Assembly (NCBI RefSeq): GCF_006385555.1
Contig: NZ_CP041036.1
Coordinates: 3,844,001 to 3,908,000, forward strand
Direction of reading: 5' to 3'
Origin: Shewanella polaris
GTDB taxonomy: Bacteria > Pseudomonadota > Gammaproteobacteria > Enterobacterales > Shewanellaceae
DNA length: 64,000 nt
Below the pieces are notes generated by a model, which was not told where the DNA came from, did not search any database, and was given only the letters and a program-made list of their open reading frames with translations. The translations under genes and the position numbers were made by a program. This document shows positions 45,582 through 56,036 of this stretch, piece after piece; position 1 is the first letter of the stretch; each line of letters starts with the position of its first letter.

Positions 45582-47132
45582 ATGCCATTAAGTCAAGCAG
45601 ACTTAACTCGTATCGCACTTGATATCACCGCTAATTTATCTAATCGCGATCGCTTTTCGCGCTTATTAACCACGGTAAGAGAAAACCTCCATTGTGATGC
45701 TGCTGCTCTATTATCATTTCAAGGTCATCAATTTACCCCTTTGGCGATTGATGGATTGAGTGCTGATGTATTAGGACGCCGCTTTATACTGAGTGAACAT
45801 CCGCGACTCGAAACCATTGCCCGAGCGGGTGATATTGTCCGTTTCCCTTCCGATAGCGAATTACCCGACCCTTACGATGGTTTAATCCCGAATGTAGATG
45901 GTGACTTAAAAGTGCATGCCTGCATCGGTTTACCATTATTCGCTAACGAGCAACTCATTGGTGCACTCACCATTGATGCTCTCGATCCACACAAGTTTGA
46001 TCAATTTACTAATAGTGAACTACGCAGCTTTAGTGCCATTGCCGCTGCGTCATTAAACAATGCGTTACTGATTGATAAGCTTGAAAAACAAGCCAGCAAC
46101 TTTACCATTCCAGAGACAAAAACATCAGGACTACTGGACCACGAAACAGAAATCATCGGTCAGGCCGATAATTTTTTAGCTCTGCTTAATGAAGTGAATG
46201 TGGTTGCGGCAACTGAACTCAATGTATTAATTTTAGGCGAAACAGGTACAGGTAAAGAACTCATTGCCAAAGAAATCCACCTGCATTCTGTCAGAGCAAA
46301 AAAGCCGTTGGTTTATTTAAATTGTGCTGCGTTGGCTGAATCTGTAGCTGAAAGTGAGCTCTTTGGTCATGTTAAAGGAGCTTTTACTGGGGCAATTAGC
46401 CACCGTAGTGGCAAATTTGAAATGGCTGATAAAGGCACCTTGTTTTTAGATGAGATTGGTGAACTCGCACTTAACTTACAAGCCAAGTTACTGCGAGTGT
46501 TGCAATACGGAGATTTACAGAAAGTCGGTGATGATCGCAGCTTAAAAGTCGATGTGCGCATTATTGCCGCAACCAATAAAGATCTCAAAAGCGAAGTATT
46601 AGCCGGACGATTTAGAGCCGATTTATACCATCGCTTAAGCGTGTTTCCCATTGTTGTACCACCATTGAGAGAACGCCGAGAAGATATTCATTTGTTAGCA
46701 GGCTTCTTTATCGAACGCTATCGTCAACAGTTGCACTTAACGCATTTAGCACTAGAGCCTTCATCACTGCAATTGCTTGAACAATATGATTGGCCTGGTA
46801 ACGTACGAGAACTAGAACATGCCATCCATCGAGCTGCTGTATTAGCTAAATCACAAACCTCAAAAGAGGGTATGTGTCTGATAAAAAATAGCCATTTTGA
46901 ATTTGCGCAGACCACAGACACCGTTGCCAGACAAAACAAAAAACCAACGATGAAACAATCTGCAACGTCTTTGCCACAAACAAGCTTACGCGATGCAACC
47001 GAGCATTTTCAAAGCCAGTTTATTCAACAAGCATTAGCCCAAACAGATGGTAATTGGGCCGCAACCGCACGTTATCTGCAAATCGACTCGGGTAATTTAC
47101 ATCGGCTTGCTAAACGCTTGGGATTAAAATAG
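45582..47132 (+). CDS. norR: Nitric oxide-responsive sigma-54 activator NorR
   Basis: A 516-residue enhancer-binding protein. The N-terminal GAF domain (~10-165) carries the non-haem iron that senses NO; the AAA+ domain (~185-420) has Walker [12 protein letters not shown], the sigma-54 contact loop GAFTGA and [14 protein letters not shown]; a Fis-type helix-turn-helix closes the protein ([26 protein letters not shown]). ATG 45582 follows GGAG; the upstream in-frame TTG overlaps that site and is not used. It activates norB. Unlike E. coli, where norR is divergent from norVW, here it lies downstream on the same strand. Confidence 0.95.
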   Translation: MPLSQADLTRIALDITANLSNRDRFSRLLTTVRENLHCDAAALLSFQGHQFTPLAIDGLSADVLGRRFILSEHPRLETIARAGDIVRFPSDSELPDPYDGLIPNVDGDLKVHACIGLPLFANEQLIGALTIDALDPHKFDQFTNSELRSFSAIAAASLNNALLIDKLEKQASNFTIPETKTSGLLDHETEIIGQADNFLALLNEVNVVAATELNVLILGETGTGKELIAKEIHLHSVRAKKPLVYLNCAALAESVAESELFGHVKGAFTGAISHRSGKFEMADKGTLFLDEIGELALNLQAKLLRVLQYGDLQKVGDDRSLKVDVRIIAATNKDLKSEVLAGRFRADLYHRLSVFPIVVPPLRERREDIHLLAGFFIERYRQQLHLTHLALEPSSLQLLEQYDWPGNVRELEHAIHRAAVLAKSQTSKEGMCLIKNSHFEFAQTTDTVARQNKKPTMKQSATSLPQTSLRDATEHFQSQFIQQALAQTDGNWAATARYLQIDSGNLHRLAKRLGLK

Positions 47133-47190
47133 CTAAAGTGAAAAAATTAGTTGAAATATTAGGCGCAATAAGTAACGATGCGCCCTAACC

Positions 47191-47229
47191 ATCTGTACAA
47201 ATAATCTGTACTAATTATCTGTACAAAAT
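47191..47229. repeat. Three 13-bp tandem repeats with ATCTGTAC core
   Basis: ATCTGTAC starts at 47191, 47204 and 47217, an exact 13-base period with variable AT-rich ends. The array lies between norR and the L,D-transpeptidase gene. Confidence 0.9.
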
Positions 47230-47296
47230 AGTCAAGTTTGGCAAGATATTGTAAGCTGACTAACATAACGCCTGTTTTAGGAATGATATAACCCTC

Positions 47297-48214
47297 ATGA
47301 TAAATTCGTTACGCTCTACTTTTATTGCAGCGACCGCTATTGTATTAAGTTTTTCGAGTGCTGCTGTTGAATATCGTCTACCTGCTGAAGGCAGTAATTT
47401 AGTTGGTGAAAACCAATATTACGTGGTTCCAGAAGGGAAACTCACCTTAGAACAAATTGCATCACAGTTTCAGCTCGGGTTGACTAATTTATTAGAAGCT
47501 AACCCTGGTGTTGACCCATTTTTGCCAAAATCAGGTAGCACTTTATTGATCCCTCACCAGTTAATTTTACCGGATACTAAGCGTGAAGGCGTGGTGATTA
47601 ACTCGGCTGAAATGCGTTTGTATTATTATCCAAAGGGTAAAAATATTGTCGAAGTATTGCCTATTGGTATTGGCCAAATAGGAAAAGACACCCCTGAAAA
47701 TTGGGTGACTCAAGTATATCGTAAACGCGCAAATCCAACGTGGACACCTACAGTTAACATTCGCAAATCTTACGCGGCTAAAGGGATAACATTACCAGCA
47801 GTATGGCCAGCTGGTGCTGATAACCCTATGGGTTTGTTCGCACTTTATGTAGGCAATTTATACGCTGTTCATGGTACTAACGCCACGTTCGGCATAGGGT
47901 TACGAGTAAGTTCTGGTTGTGTTCGTTTACGCGATGAAGATATCAAACATTTATTTGAGACCGTACCAGTTGGCACTCGAGTTGAGTTTATCAATAAACC
48001 TATCAAGGCCACTGAAGAACCTGATGGCAATCGTTATTTAGAAGTCCATGAGCCACTCTCACGCAACCAAGCAGAATTTGAATCAACAGAGCCAGTGCCA
48101 TTATCATTCGATAAAAACACCACTCGTTTTGTTGCTCACCCAGACACTGATTCATTTACATTAAAGCGCTTGCTTGAACAACGTTCTGGCATGCCAACTC
48201 GCATTAATCCATAA
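47297..48214 (+). CDS. L,D-transpeptidase (YkuD) with LysM-like domain
   Basis: A signal peptide (1-22, SSAAVEY) is followed by a LysM-like region (~40-92, [21 protein letters not shown]) and a YkuD domain (~97-235). The catalytic block is YAVHGTN then [12 protein letters not shown] with the nucleophile Cys. It acts in the periplasm, forming 3-3 peptidoglycan cross-links or attaching Braun-type lipoprotein; which of these cannot be decided. It is convergent with the bactofilin gene, separated by a strong terminator. Confidence 0.93.
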   Translation: MINSLRSTFIAATAIVLSFSSAAVEYRLPAEGSNLVGENQYYVVPEGKLTLEQIASQFQLGLTNLLEANPGVDPFLPKSGSTLLIPHQLILPDTKREGVVINSAEMRLYYYPKGKNIVEVLPIGIGQIGKDTPENWVTQVYRKRANPTWTPTVNIRKSYAAKGITLPAVWPAGADNPMGLFALYVGNLYAVHGTNATFGIGLRVSSGCVRLRDEDIKHLFETVPVGTRVEFINKPIKATEEPDGNRYLEVHEPLSRNQAEFESTEPVPLSFDKNTTRFVAHPDTDSFTLKRLLEQRSGMPTRINP

Positions 48215-48249
48215 CAATATTGTTATGCTTGGATTGCTTCAAACATAAC

Positions 48250-48300
48250 AAAAATGGCTTGGTTAATTCAGTAAATACTGTAATTAACCAAGCCATTTTT
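48250..48300. terminator. Large bidirectional terminator
   Basis: A perfect 19-bp stem, AAAAATGGCTTGGTTAATT with its complement at 48282-48300, is extended by CAGT/ACTG across one bulged T. T runs on both strands serve the convergent genes. Confidence 0.9.
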
Positions 48301-48357
48301 TGATCTGATTTTATCAATAAATTAATGTTTATCCGGCGTCGTGTTCGTCAACTGATT

Positions 48358-49113
48358 CTATTCAACATCATCACTTATATTCTGGTTATCACCCAAAACT
48401 TCACTGGTTTGTGCTAATGCATCTAAATCTTCCATCGCCACGTTAACATCACTTTGACCTGCATTAAGTAATTCTTCGGCTTGCTCTGCAAATGAAGCCT
48501 GTTGATCCATTTCCTGCAATAATGCGGCGGCATTTTTTTCAGTCACCGTCAATGCTGATAATGGGTATTGCGCAGCGCTTGTTTGATTTATCTCAGCAGA
48601 TGTTTCTTGAGCACGGTTTAACGCCGAACTGATTGTGGGTTGAACAACGACCCCTGTGATAACGACAATAATAGCTACCGCCAAATAACTCAGTTTGCGA
48701 GTCAATATTGGCAGTTTTGTATGCGACGTCGATGTAACATCGTCTTGTGATAAAAATCGTTCATTGTTTATTTGCGGTAATCCTGATGATTCAGGCCCTT
48801 TAGTGCGCATACCGATAAATTGTCCACCACCGTAAATTTCCATCAGATGACTCGACACCTCACCATCAACAATACCCGAGCTGGTAATGATCAATTTTTT
48901 ACAATGCAATTTGCCTTTAAATACCCCTGAGACTAGCATCTCTTGACAAAAAACCTCACCTTCAACATTACCACTTAGCTCTATGTTAACTTGATCAGTT
49001 GAACTGATTTTACCTTTAGTTTGGCCCGCTATCACTGCTGGACCTTGGATCTCCATATCACCATTTAATGACATATCGACGCCAATATAGGTCATGCCCC
49101 CTTTTTTTTTCAT
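48358..49113 (-). CDS. Bactofilin with C-terminal membrane segment
   Basis: Residues ~8-105 form the bactofilin beta-helix, with repeating hydrophobic and Gly positions (GDMEIQGPAVIAGQTKGKI, SGNVEGEVFCQEMLVSGVFKGKL, SSGIVDGEVSSHLMEIYGGGQFIG). A transmembrane helix follows at ~140-160 (YLAVAIIVVITGVVV), with an acidic tail. Bactofilins polymerise into filaments at the membrane; a membrane helix after the filament domain is unusual, since most bactofilins bind the membrane by a short N-terminal tail. The start codon is followed by nine A and five G, with a second ATG seven codons in. Confidence 0.88.
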   Translation of the reverse strand: MKKKGGMTYIGVDMSLNGDMEIQGPAVIAGQTKGKISSTDQVNIELSGNVEGEVFCQEMLVSGVFKGKLHCKKLIITSSGIVDGEVSSHLMEIYGGGQFIGMRTKGPESSGLPQINNERFLSQDDVTSTSHTKLPILTRKLSYLAVAIIVVITGVVVQPTISSALNRAQETSAEINQTSAAQYPLSALTVTEKNAAALLQEMDQQASFAEQAEELLNAGQSDVNVAMEDLDALAQTSEVLGDNQNISDDVE

Positions 49114-49342
49114 TATAGGCCCTTGTTAAAATTAATACTCAGAGTTTATGGTTAGAATAAATCGCTGTTACATTTTATCCTAAATAATAAAATGACACTC
49201 ACAGTAATAAAACGACACTCATAGAAGAAACTGAAAAAAATTTATTGCTCAGATAAAAGCTCACAGCATAATAATATCTAAAAACACTAAAACTTGATTT
49301 ACACACGGCAAGATCATTATAAATTGAAATTTTGAATCAATC

Positions 49343-50411
49343 ATGATCAAATCAAAGAATAATATCTTGGATAATAAGGAGCCTCTAGGCTTATTTATGT
49401 GGAGATGTAGGCCGATGCAAAACCTTCTTAATGGATCTGCTTTATTAAAACATTAGTGACCAAAGCATTTACAATCTATTAGCTGAAAAGAATGAAAGCC
49501 TATCATATTTTCACCGTTTTATGGCCATGATCCACCAGCAATTAAATCAAACATCGGGGATACGTGATCCTTTAACTCACATTGGTAAGCAGATTGCAGC
49601 TAAATATTCTATTATTTGTTTTGATGAATTTTTTGTTACTGACATCGGTGATGCCATCTTACTTGGGCGATTATTTGACACTTTATTTAAGTCCAATGTT
49701 ACCTTAGTCGCAACCTCAAATGTACCTATTATCGACTTGTATAAAAACGGTTTACAACGCGATCGTTTTTTACCTACTATCGATCTGCTTCAACAATATA
49801 CCCAAACCATTCATTTGAACGGCCAGATTGATCACCGTTTACACGCTAATACTACAAACTTAACGACAACAGCACCTAGGCCTTGGCTAAAACTACCTTC
49901 ATCAATAACGCCTAAAGCAGTATTTGAACTATTATGTCAGCAATACCCGCAGAAAAAGTCGAATATAATAAACCAATCTAATTCGATAGAGATTTGTCAG
50001 CGTGATGTTGCCATTGAAAGTCAATATGGTCAGCTTGCTTGGTTTGAATTTTCAGCCCTATGCCAAGGACCTCGTTCAGCGTTAGATTATATCGAACTGG
50101 CAGGACAGTTTAGTCATATATTACTCAGTAATGTGCCGACTTTAGGCGGTGAAGTTCGCAGTTGGATTAAAGCTAGAGGTACTGAGGATGGCGCAATGGC
50201 CACTACGACTGGTGAACGACAACTGGCATATGCAAGTGAAGACGATCCTACCCGACGCTTTATTAGTTTAGTGGATGAGCTATACGACCAAAAAGTGATG
50301 TTAATTCTCAACAGCCACTGCCGTTTAGAAGAGTTGTATATTGATGGGTCATTACAATTTGAGTTTAGGCGTACTTATAGTCGCCTTGTTGAAATGCAAC
50401 AATGGGCGTAA
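49343..50411 (+). pseudogene. Decayed AFG1/ZapE-like ATPase gene
   Basis: A long frame from 49521 to 50411 encodes most of an AFG1/ZapE ATPase (SIICFDEFFVTDIGDAILLG, LVATSNVPIIDLYKNGLQRDRFLP, DDPTRRFISLVDELYDQKV, LQFEFRRTYSRLVEMQ). Upstream, remnants of the N-terminal part can be read in two frames: EPLGLFMW, then after a one-base shift GDVGRCKTFLMDLLY and an in-frame TAA. The Walker A loop is GDVGRCKT where GxGRGKT is expected, the first ~60 residues are missing, and ATG 49521 has no ribosome binding site. It is therefore a pseudogene, probably of a zapE paralogue. Confidence 0.82.
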
Positions 50412-50472
50412 ACAAGCCTGCAGCACTGAGGTGATCGGCACTGATCAGGCTAATATAAGTATAAGCGTAAAT

Positions 50473-50766
50473 TTACTGAGCTTGATAATTTTCAATATCA
50501 TTAAAACGACGTAAAAAATTGTCTAGCGCGTCATTGGTCGGATATTCAAACTGATACTTGTTGTGAAAAAATACCGTTAAGCTAGCCTGAGCATCAGACA
50601 AGCTAATGGTATAACCGTCATGATCGGTTTGCGCACTCATACCGCACAGCCAATAATCATGATCCAAATGGCCGTCATCATCACTTTCTATGGCGCGCTT
50701 CTCGCCATATTGAGTGATTTTATTAAACACTTTTAACGCCCGGTGAATATCAATTTCATTTTTCAT
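50473..50766 (-). CDS. Small protein resembling DUF3081
   Basis: A 97-residue acidic protein beginning MKNEIDIHRALKVFNKITQYGEKR, with a mid block GYTISLSDAQASLTVFFHNKYQFEYP. This resembles DUF3081 proteins of Vibrio and Shewanella as I remember them. There is no signal peptide or metal motif. The function is unknown and the gene is monocistronic. Confidence 0.7.
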   Translation of the reverse strand: MKNEIDIHRALKVFNKITQYGEKRAIESDDDGHLDHDYWLCGMSAQTDHDGYTISLSDAQASLTVFFHNKYQFEYPTNDALDNFLRRFNDIENYQAQ

Positions 50767-50957
50767 ATCATGATGCTCTACTGTTAATATTTTATGTGTT
50801 CATCCAAAGATACTATACGCCGATTGCACTTAATAGATCAGCATAATATTACTCAATAAAATAATACCGTATTACAGTCTATTTCACTTAAATAATTTCC
50901 CTTTGTTAACACAACAAGGCAAAATCGCGATACTTTATAACAGACAGAAGCTATAAC

Positions 50958-51911
50958 ATGCCTGATATTGTCATTGCCTTTTTTGCTCTTGGTTTGCTTG
51001 CCGGATTGATTAAGTCAGATTTAAAAGTTCCTAAAGCCACCTACGAAACCTTGTCTATCTTACTCATGTTGACACTAGGACTTAAAGGCGGAATGGCACT
51101 CCATGGTGAAACCAGTCATTTAGCTATCACAGAATTGTTGTCTGTTATCGCACTGGGATTTATTATTCCACTGAGTTTGTACCCACTACTACGTAAACTC
51201 ATCAAACTCCCCCAAAAGGAAGCTATTAGTATTGCAGCCCATTATGGCTCAGTCAGTGCGGGCACATTTGCGGTAGTGATGACGATGGTAGAACAGTCTC
51301 AATGGCCTTTGCGACCTGAAACAACCTTGTATTTAGTGTTACTCGAACTACCCGCTATTATTATCATGTTGTGGCTACATCGTTATCTTCAAGCAAAAGT
51401 CACTGGCAATAGTGAGCACGCTTCAACTGGCAGCGTGTTACACGAGGCTCTAACAAGTCGCGGTGTAGTGCTACTCAGTGGTGGGGCTATCATAGGTTGG
51501 CTTTATGGCACCAGTGGCATGGCACCATTAACCCCCATGTTACTAGGCGGTTTTAAAACCTTGTTAGCATTGTTCTTATTAGAAATGGGTATCAGTACCG
51601 CAAAAGTTTGTTTCCCTATCCCATACAAACAGTGGCGATTATTGTTATTTGCAGCACTCATTCCATTTGTACTGGCTTGGGCGGGTATTGGTTTGGGAAT
51701 GTTACTTGATTTACCCTCTGGCAGCATTTTAGTGCTTGCGGGACTCACTGCGAGTGCATCTTATATCGCAGCACCTGCAGCAATTAAAGCCGCCATTCCA
51801 GATGCAAATATCGGTTTGGCCATGTTGGCGTCACTCGGAATAACATTTCCGATTAACGTATTAATTGGTTTACCAATATATCAGTGGTGGATAGAGCAAA
51901 TACTCAGCTAA
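50958..51911 (+). CDS. SbtA-like bicarbonate/anion permease
   Basis: A 317-residue membrane protein with ten predicted helices in two inverted repeats. The segments LTLGLKGGMALHGE, HYGSVSAGTFAVVM and TASASYIAAPAAIKAAIPDAN match the sodium-dependent bicarbonate transporter SbtA (DUF897) family. In cyanobacteria SbtA imports bicarbonate and is controlled by the P-II-like SbtB; no sbtB lies here. In a heterotroph the substrate may be bicarbonate or another anion. Confidence 0.85.
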   Translation: MPDIVIAFFALGLLAGLIKSDLKVPKATYETLSILLMLTLGLKGGMALHGETSHLAITELLSVIALGFIIPLSLYPLLRKLIKLPQKEAISIAAHYGSVSAGTFAVVMTMVEQSQWPLRPETTLYLVLLELPAIIIMLWLHRYLQAKVTGNSEHASTGSVLHEALTSRGVVLLSGGAIIGWLYGTSGMAPLTPMLLGGFKTLLALFLLEMGISTAKVCFPIPYKQWRLLLFAALIPFVLAWAGIGLGMLLDLPSGSILVLAGLTASASYIAAPAAIKAAIPDANIGLAMLASLGITFPINVLIGLPIYQWWIEQILS

Positions 51912-51971
51912 ATAGTGAATAATCATCTTGAAAATAGATGACATACATCGAATCTCAGATCGGACTTAACC

Positions 51972-52010
51972 TACTGATGTGTTGAATTAAATAAATTCAA
52001 CACATCAGTA
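51972..52010. repeat. Perfect 17-bp inverted repeat without T tract
   Basis: TACTGATGTGTTGAATT and its exact complement surround a five-base loop between two convergent genes (sbtA-like and glnE). Neither strand continues into a T run, so it is not a standard intrinsic terminator. Confidence 0.88.
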
Positions 52011-52047
52011 AACATTTCACTAACTAACAGTGTTTAAATGAACCCAG

Positions 52048-54897
52048 TTAAACCGCTAAAATCTCATTATAAATTTCAATAACGCTATCAGTTTTTGGTT
52101 GCACACTTTGTACCGGTAATTTGCTGGGCAACTGTTGCAATGTCAACTCATGGCTCTCGTCTCGCAGCCAACAGTAAGTTTGGGTTAAATGTTGGGCCTG
52201 CATTATTGGCAACAATTCTAATTCGGCTAACACTTCAAAAATACGCACGTTATCAGACCAAATGGTTAACTCATGATATTCATGGGCATAAGCTAACACT
52301 AAATATTGTGCAATAAATTCAATATCAGCAATCCCACCGGCACTCTGTTTTAAATCAAATAGTCCTGGGTTTACATTCAGTAAATGTTCACGCATTTTAA
52401 TCCGCATGTCTCTGACATCTTTGGCGAGTTCGACTTTATTACGTTCTTTTTGCAATATTTGCGCACGTAATTCACTAAAACGTCCTGCCAGCGAATAATC
52501 ACCAAATACAAAACGAGCACGCACTAAAGCTTGATGTTCCCACGTCCACGCTTCTTGTTGTAAATAGGTGCCAAAGTGTTCAATTTCACTCACCAACAAA
52601 CCAGAAGCTCCGGACGGACGTAAACGCATGTCCACTTCATATAACTCACCAGACGTTGTACGGGTGGCAAATAAATGCACCACACGCTGAGCAAGCTTCA
52701 AATAAAAATGACTATTATCGATAGGGCGTTCACCATCGGTGGTACCTGAGCCTGTATGCCCGTGTAAAAAAACCAAATCTAAATCAGAACCATACCCCAG
52801 CTCAATACCACCAAGTTTACCGTAACCAATTACCGCAAACCCCATATTGCTAGGACTCGTCCCCTCAGGAATACCATGGCGAGATGCAGTCTGATGCCAA
52901 GCTTGTAGCACCACTTGTTCGATAATGGCTTCGGCTAAAAAGGTTAAATGATCACTTACCTGCATCACAGGTAACACGCCCGTCACATCTGCAGCAGCAA
53001 TCTTAAGCTGCTGAGACAATTTAAACTGCCGCAGTGCTTCCATTTGCTGTTCCATGTCATCTTCTGGCACGCGTAATAAGTACTGGCGTAGCTCACTAGG
53101 GTAATCATCAATAGAAGTAATGTCATACAGCTGCGATGGATCAATTAACTCATCCAACAACATCGGAAAGTTTGCCAGTTCACGGGCAATCCATGGACTT
53201 GCACAACATAAACTGACTAATTGTTGCCTCGCGCCCGGATTTTCACATAAAAGCTCTAAATAAGTTGTTCGAGTTAAGATTTTATCCAGTACTTTAGCAA
53301 CAGGCCTAAACGCTTGGCTTGGTTTGGTTTGGCCAACAAGCTCTTCGAGGAGTTTAGGCATTAACTTATCTAAAGTTTCACGCCCTCGTGGCCCAATAGA
53401 ACGTTTTGATACAGTTTTATGCCACTCACTTAATAGCGGCCATAATTCGATATCATCGATTTGTTGCTCTTGCAGTAATGCGTTAGCGTCTTCATCTTGC
53501 TGCACATTCCAAAATAAAGAAGTCCAATGATCATTGTTTTCATGGCTATCATCACCACCAACGGTGTCATTAAAGTGACCATGAATAGTGGCCATTGCCG
53601 AATTGATTCTGTCGCGAAGTTCAGCTTCGTTGTCAACGTCTAATGGATAACATAAACGTTGCCAATCAAGTTCATTGTTAGGCAAGGTTTGTGTTTGTTT
53701 ATCGTCAATGGCTTGTAATAAATTTTCAACTCGACGCAATAGAATGTAACTGTGCTTAAGTTCATCAACGGCTAAATATTCCAATTGACCTAAGCTGTAC
53801 AAGGTATCAATGGCACCGAATAAACTCTGCTGACGCAATGCAGGCTCTCGTCCGCCACGAATAAGCTGAAAACTTTGCACCACGAATTCGACTTCGCGGA
53901 TCCCGCCAGCGCCAAGTTTAATATTGTCCGTTAAATGCCGACGCCTAACCTCTTGCGCGATCAGTTGCTTCATTTTACGCAGTGATTCAATGGCAGAAAA
54001 ATCAATATAACGACGATAAACAAACGGCCGTAATAGATCATGTAATTCGTCACAATAGCCAGACCAAGAGCCAAGCACACGCGCCTTGACCATGGCATAA
54101 CGTTCCCAATCACGACCTTGCTCTTGGTAATAGTCTTCTAAACCACTAAAGCTGACCACCAAAGGACCACTTTCACCATATGGACGTAAGCGCATGTCAA
54201 CACGGAATACAAATCCATCAACCGTCACTTGGTCGAGTAAATTAACCAAACGCTGACCCATGCGAATAAAGAATTGTTGGTTGTCTTGAGTTCGTCGACC
54301 GCCGACGGTTTCACCATGCTCAGGAAAGGTAAAAATCAAATCGATATCAGATGAAAAATTAAGTTCACGTCCGCCTAACTTTCCCATACCTAAAATCAAT
54401 AAAGGTTGTGGCTTACCTTCAGCGCTCGTCGGTGTGCCGTATTGCTGACTCATGTCTTGATATAACCAATCTCGCCCAGCAATCACTAATGCTTCAGCCA
54501 ATGCAGATAAGTCGAGCAGAGATTCTTCAACTGGGGTGTAATTTAAAAAATCCCGCCACGCTAAACGAACCATTTGCAGATTACGATAACGTCTTAAAGC
54601 TGATTTAACTTGCTCTTCTTGAGTCAACTCTTGCAATAATGCATGTAACTCAAGGTCAAACTCACTGCGCACCACATCATCCAACAAGCCATTAAATAGC
54701 TGAACAATCCATTCAGGATGCCGACAAAGTTGCTCGCCCATGTAGTCACTCAAGCTAAACACGATCTTTAACTCTTGTTGTTGCATGACTGTCAGTGCCG
54801 TTGTAGCTTCCGGCCAAACGTCACAGAGTCTTAACCAGTAACGATCTGCGCTGTCTAGCATGGCTACAGATAATACCTTGTCACCTTGGTTTTGCAT
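52048..54897 (-). CDS. glnE: Glutamine synthetase adenylyltransferase/deadenylase
   Basis: GlnE adenylylates and deadenylylates glutamine synthetase in response to P-II and glutamine. The 949-residue protein has both nucleotidyltransferase domains: the N-terminal deadenylase site [18 protein letters not shown] near residue 175, and the C-terminal adenylyltransferase site [18 protein letters not shown] near residue 700. Downstream R-L-R-P-S/Y-G motifs ([14 protein letters not shown] and [14 protein letters not shown]) are intact. It complements the glnK-amtB genes at 20-22 kb. It is divergent from the PspA operon. Confidence 0.97.
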   Translation of the reverse strand: MQNQGDKVLSVAMLDSADRYWLRLCDVWPEATTALTVMQQQELKIVFSLSDYMGEQLCRHPEWIVQLFNGLLDDVVRSEFDLELHALLQELTQEEQVKSALRRYRNLQMVRLAWRDFLNYTPVEESLLDLSALAEALVIAGRDWLYQDMSQQYGTPTSAEGKPQPLLILGMGKLGGRELNFSSDIDLIFTFPEHGETVGGRRTQDNQQFFIRMGQRLVNLLDQVTVDGFVFRVDMRLRPYGESGPLVVSFSGLEDYYQEQGRDWERYAMVKARVLGSWSGYCDELHDLLRPFVYRRYIDFSAIESLRKMKQLIAQEVRRRHLTDNIKLGAGGIREVEFVVQSFQLIRGGREPALRQQSLFGAIDTLYSLGQLEYLAVDELKHSYILLRRVENLLQAIDDKQTQTLPNNELDWQRLCYPLDVDNEAELRDRINSAMATIHGHFNDTVGGDDSHENNDHWTSLFWNVQQDEDANALLQEQQIDDIELWPLLSEWHKTVSKRSIGPRGRETLDKLMPKLLEELVGQTKPSQAFRPVAKVLDKILTRTTYLELLCENPGARQQLVSLCCASPWIARELANFPMLLDELIDPSQLYDITSIDDYPSELRQYLLRVPEDDMEQQMEALRQFKLSQQLKIAAADVTGVLPVMQVSDHLTFLAEAIIEQVVLQAWHQTASRHGIPEGTSPSNMGFAVIGYGKLGGIELGYGSDLDLVFLHGHTGSGTTDGERPIDNSHFYLKLAQRVVHLFATRTTSGELYEVDMRLRPSGASGLLVSEIEHFGTYLQQEAWTWEHQALVRARFVFGDYSLAGRFSELRAQILQKERNKVELAKDVRDMRIKMREHLLNVNPGLFDLKQSAGGIADIEFIAQYLVLAYAHEYHELTIWSDNVRIFEVLAELELLPIMQAQHLTQTYCWLRDESHELTLQQLPSKLPVQSVQPKTDSVIEIYNEILAV

Positions 54898-54930
54898 GGC
54901 AATAATGACCCCTAAAGAAAATGAGTGTTG

Positions 54931-54943
54931 GACATATTATGTC
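54931..54943. promoter_or_regulatory. Palindrome GACATATTATGTC between glnE and the PspA operon
   Basis: Read on the minus strand it is CTTGACATAATATGTCCAA, matching the two sites at 58.7 kb over the 13-base core and most of the flanks. It lies in the 163-base divergent region, about 120 bases before the first operon gene. Confidence 0.8.
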
Positions 54944-55060
54944 AAGAGTGATATATCTATCGATTAGTCTAATGATCAGATTAATATCATTGACACTAAG
55001 ATTACTATAACCTGTGTCATATTGAATTAGCACATGAAAAATCTACATTTTGGAGAAAAC

Positions 55061-56023
55061 ATGGTAGGTCACCTCCCCCGTGTACTCACATTGATGACGG
55101 TATTGATTGTCGCACTAACCCTTAGCGGTTGTGGTGACGAGAGGCCGGAACAAATTGCTCAGTACCAACAACTGACCCAACAACGCCTTAATCTGTTGGC
55201 TAGTTCGCTCAACGATAACCAGTTACGTAATGCCACTTTACTCAAACAATACACCAGTATTTTGGCTAAACGCCAACCTGACTTAACGCCATTATTGGAA
55301 GAGTTGGCTAAAGATGCCAGCACTGAAGGTCCAATGTTTCAGTCGTTAACTCGTCGTTATAAAGACTTAAGTAACAGCACGAACTTTATTGATTTAGATC
55401 AGCAATTAGCCGAAGCACAGAATGTGTATCAAGCGGCTGACACCAGTTTATATAACGATATGTTATCTGATCCAGTTAACGTAGTTGCAGACATGTCTAA
55501 AGGGCAACTTGCTCGTGTTAACGCAATTAGCCGTGAAGCTGAAGCGCTAGCAAATGGTACTGATGGCAGTGGCGCCGGTAGCCAGCTTGTGGGTAATCCG
55601 GCATATGGTAGCTGGCAAAATAACTCAAGCGGTACGTCCATCTGGGCTTGGTATGGCATGTATGCGATGTTTTCTAATTTCACCCGCCCTATAGGGTACG
55701 ACCGTTGGTCTGGAAACCGTGGTTACAGTTATTATAATGATGTGGGACGCTACCGTTACACTTCACCAAAGCAAGCGACTTCACAAGCCAAAACCTTTGA
55801 ACAAACCAAGAAACGCTTTAACAGCCAAGGGAAACGTTTTGATAGCCCTTATGCTAAAACACGAACCGGTTCGACTAGCTTATCACGTCAAAGTGCTAGT
55901 ACTCCCAAAGCCAGCAGTACCACTCAGAGCGCGAGTCGAAAATTCCGTTCGAGCTATTCAAAAGACAGCAGTTTCCGTAACTCAAGCAGCCGCACTAGTC
56001 GCGGTGTTCGCCGTGGAAAATAG
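55061..56023 (+). CDS. Lipoprotein with Ser/Arg-rich tail
   Basis: ATG 55061 is chosen because TGGAG lies directly before it; an upstream ATG at 55034 lacks a site. The signal ends in LSGC. Residues ~30-150 are helical (QQLTQQRLNLLASSLNDNQL, LLEELAKDASTEG); the central region has an aromatic patch (SIWAWYGMYAMF, GYSYYNDVGRYRY); and the last ~90 residues are rich in Ser, Arg, Lys and Thr and probably disordered. It is the first gene of the PspA operon, 13 bases before the DUF350 gene. I recognise no family beyond operon association. Confidence 0.8.
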   Translation: MVGHLPRVLTLMTVLIVALTLSGCGDERPEQIAQYQQLTQQRLNLLASSLNDNQLRNATLLKQYTSILAKRQPDLTPLLEELAKDASTEGPMFQSLTRRYKDLSNSTNFIDLDQQLAEAQNVYQAADTSLYNDMLSDPVNVVADMSKGQLARVNAISREAEALANGTDGSGAGSQLVGNPAYGSWQNNSSGTSIWAWYGMYAMFSNFTRPIGYDRWSGNRGYSYYNDVGRYRYTSPKQATSQAKTFEQTKKRFNSQGKRFDSPYAKTRTGSTSLSRQSASTPKASSTTQSASRKFRSSYSKDSSFRNSSSRTSRGVRRGK

Positions 56024-56036
56024 GTAAGGACTCACC

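Noticed and set aside
49521..50411. Intact short ZapE protein starting at 49521
   Set aside because: Walker A would be missing and the upstream remnants read as a decayed N-terminal part of the same gene.
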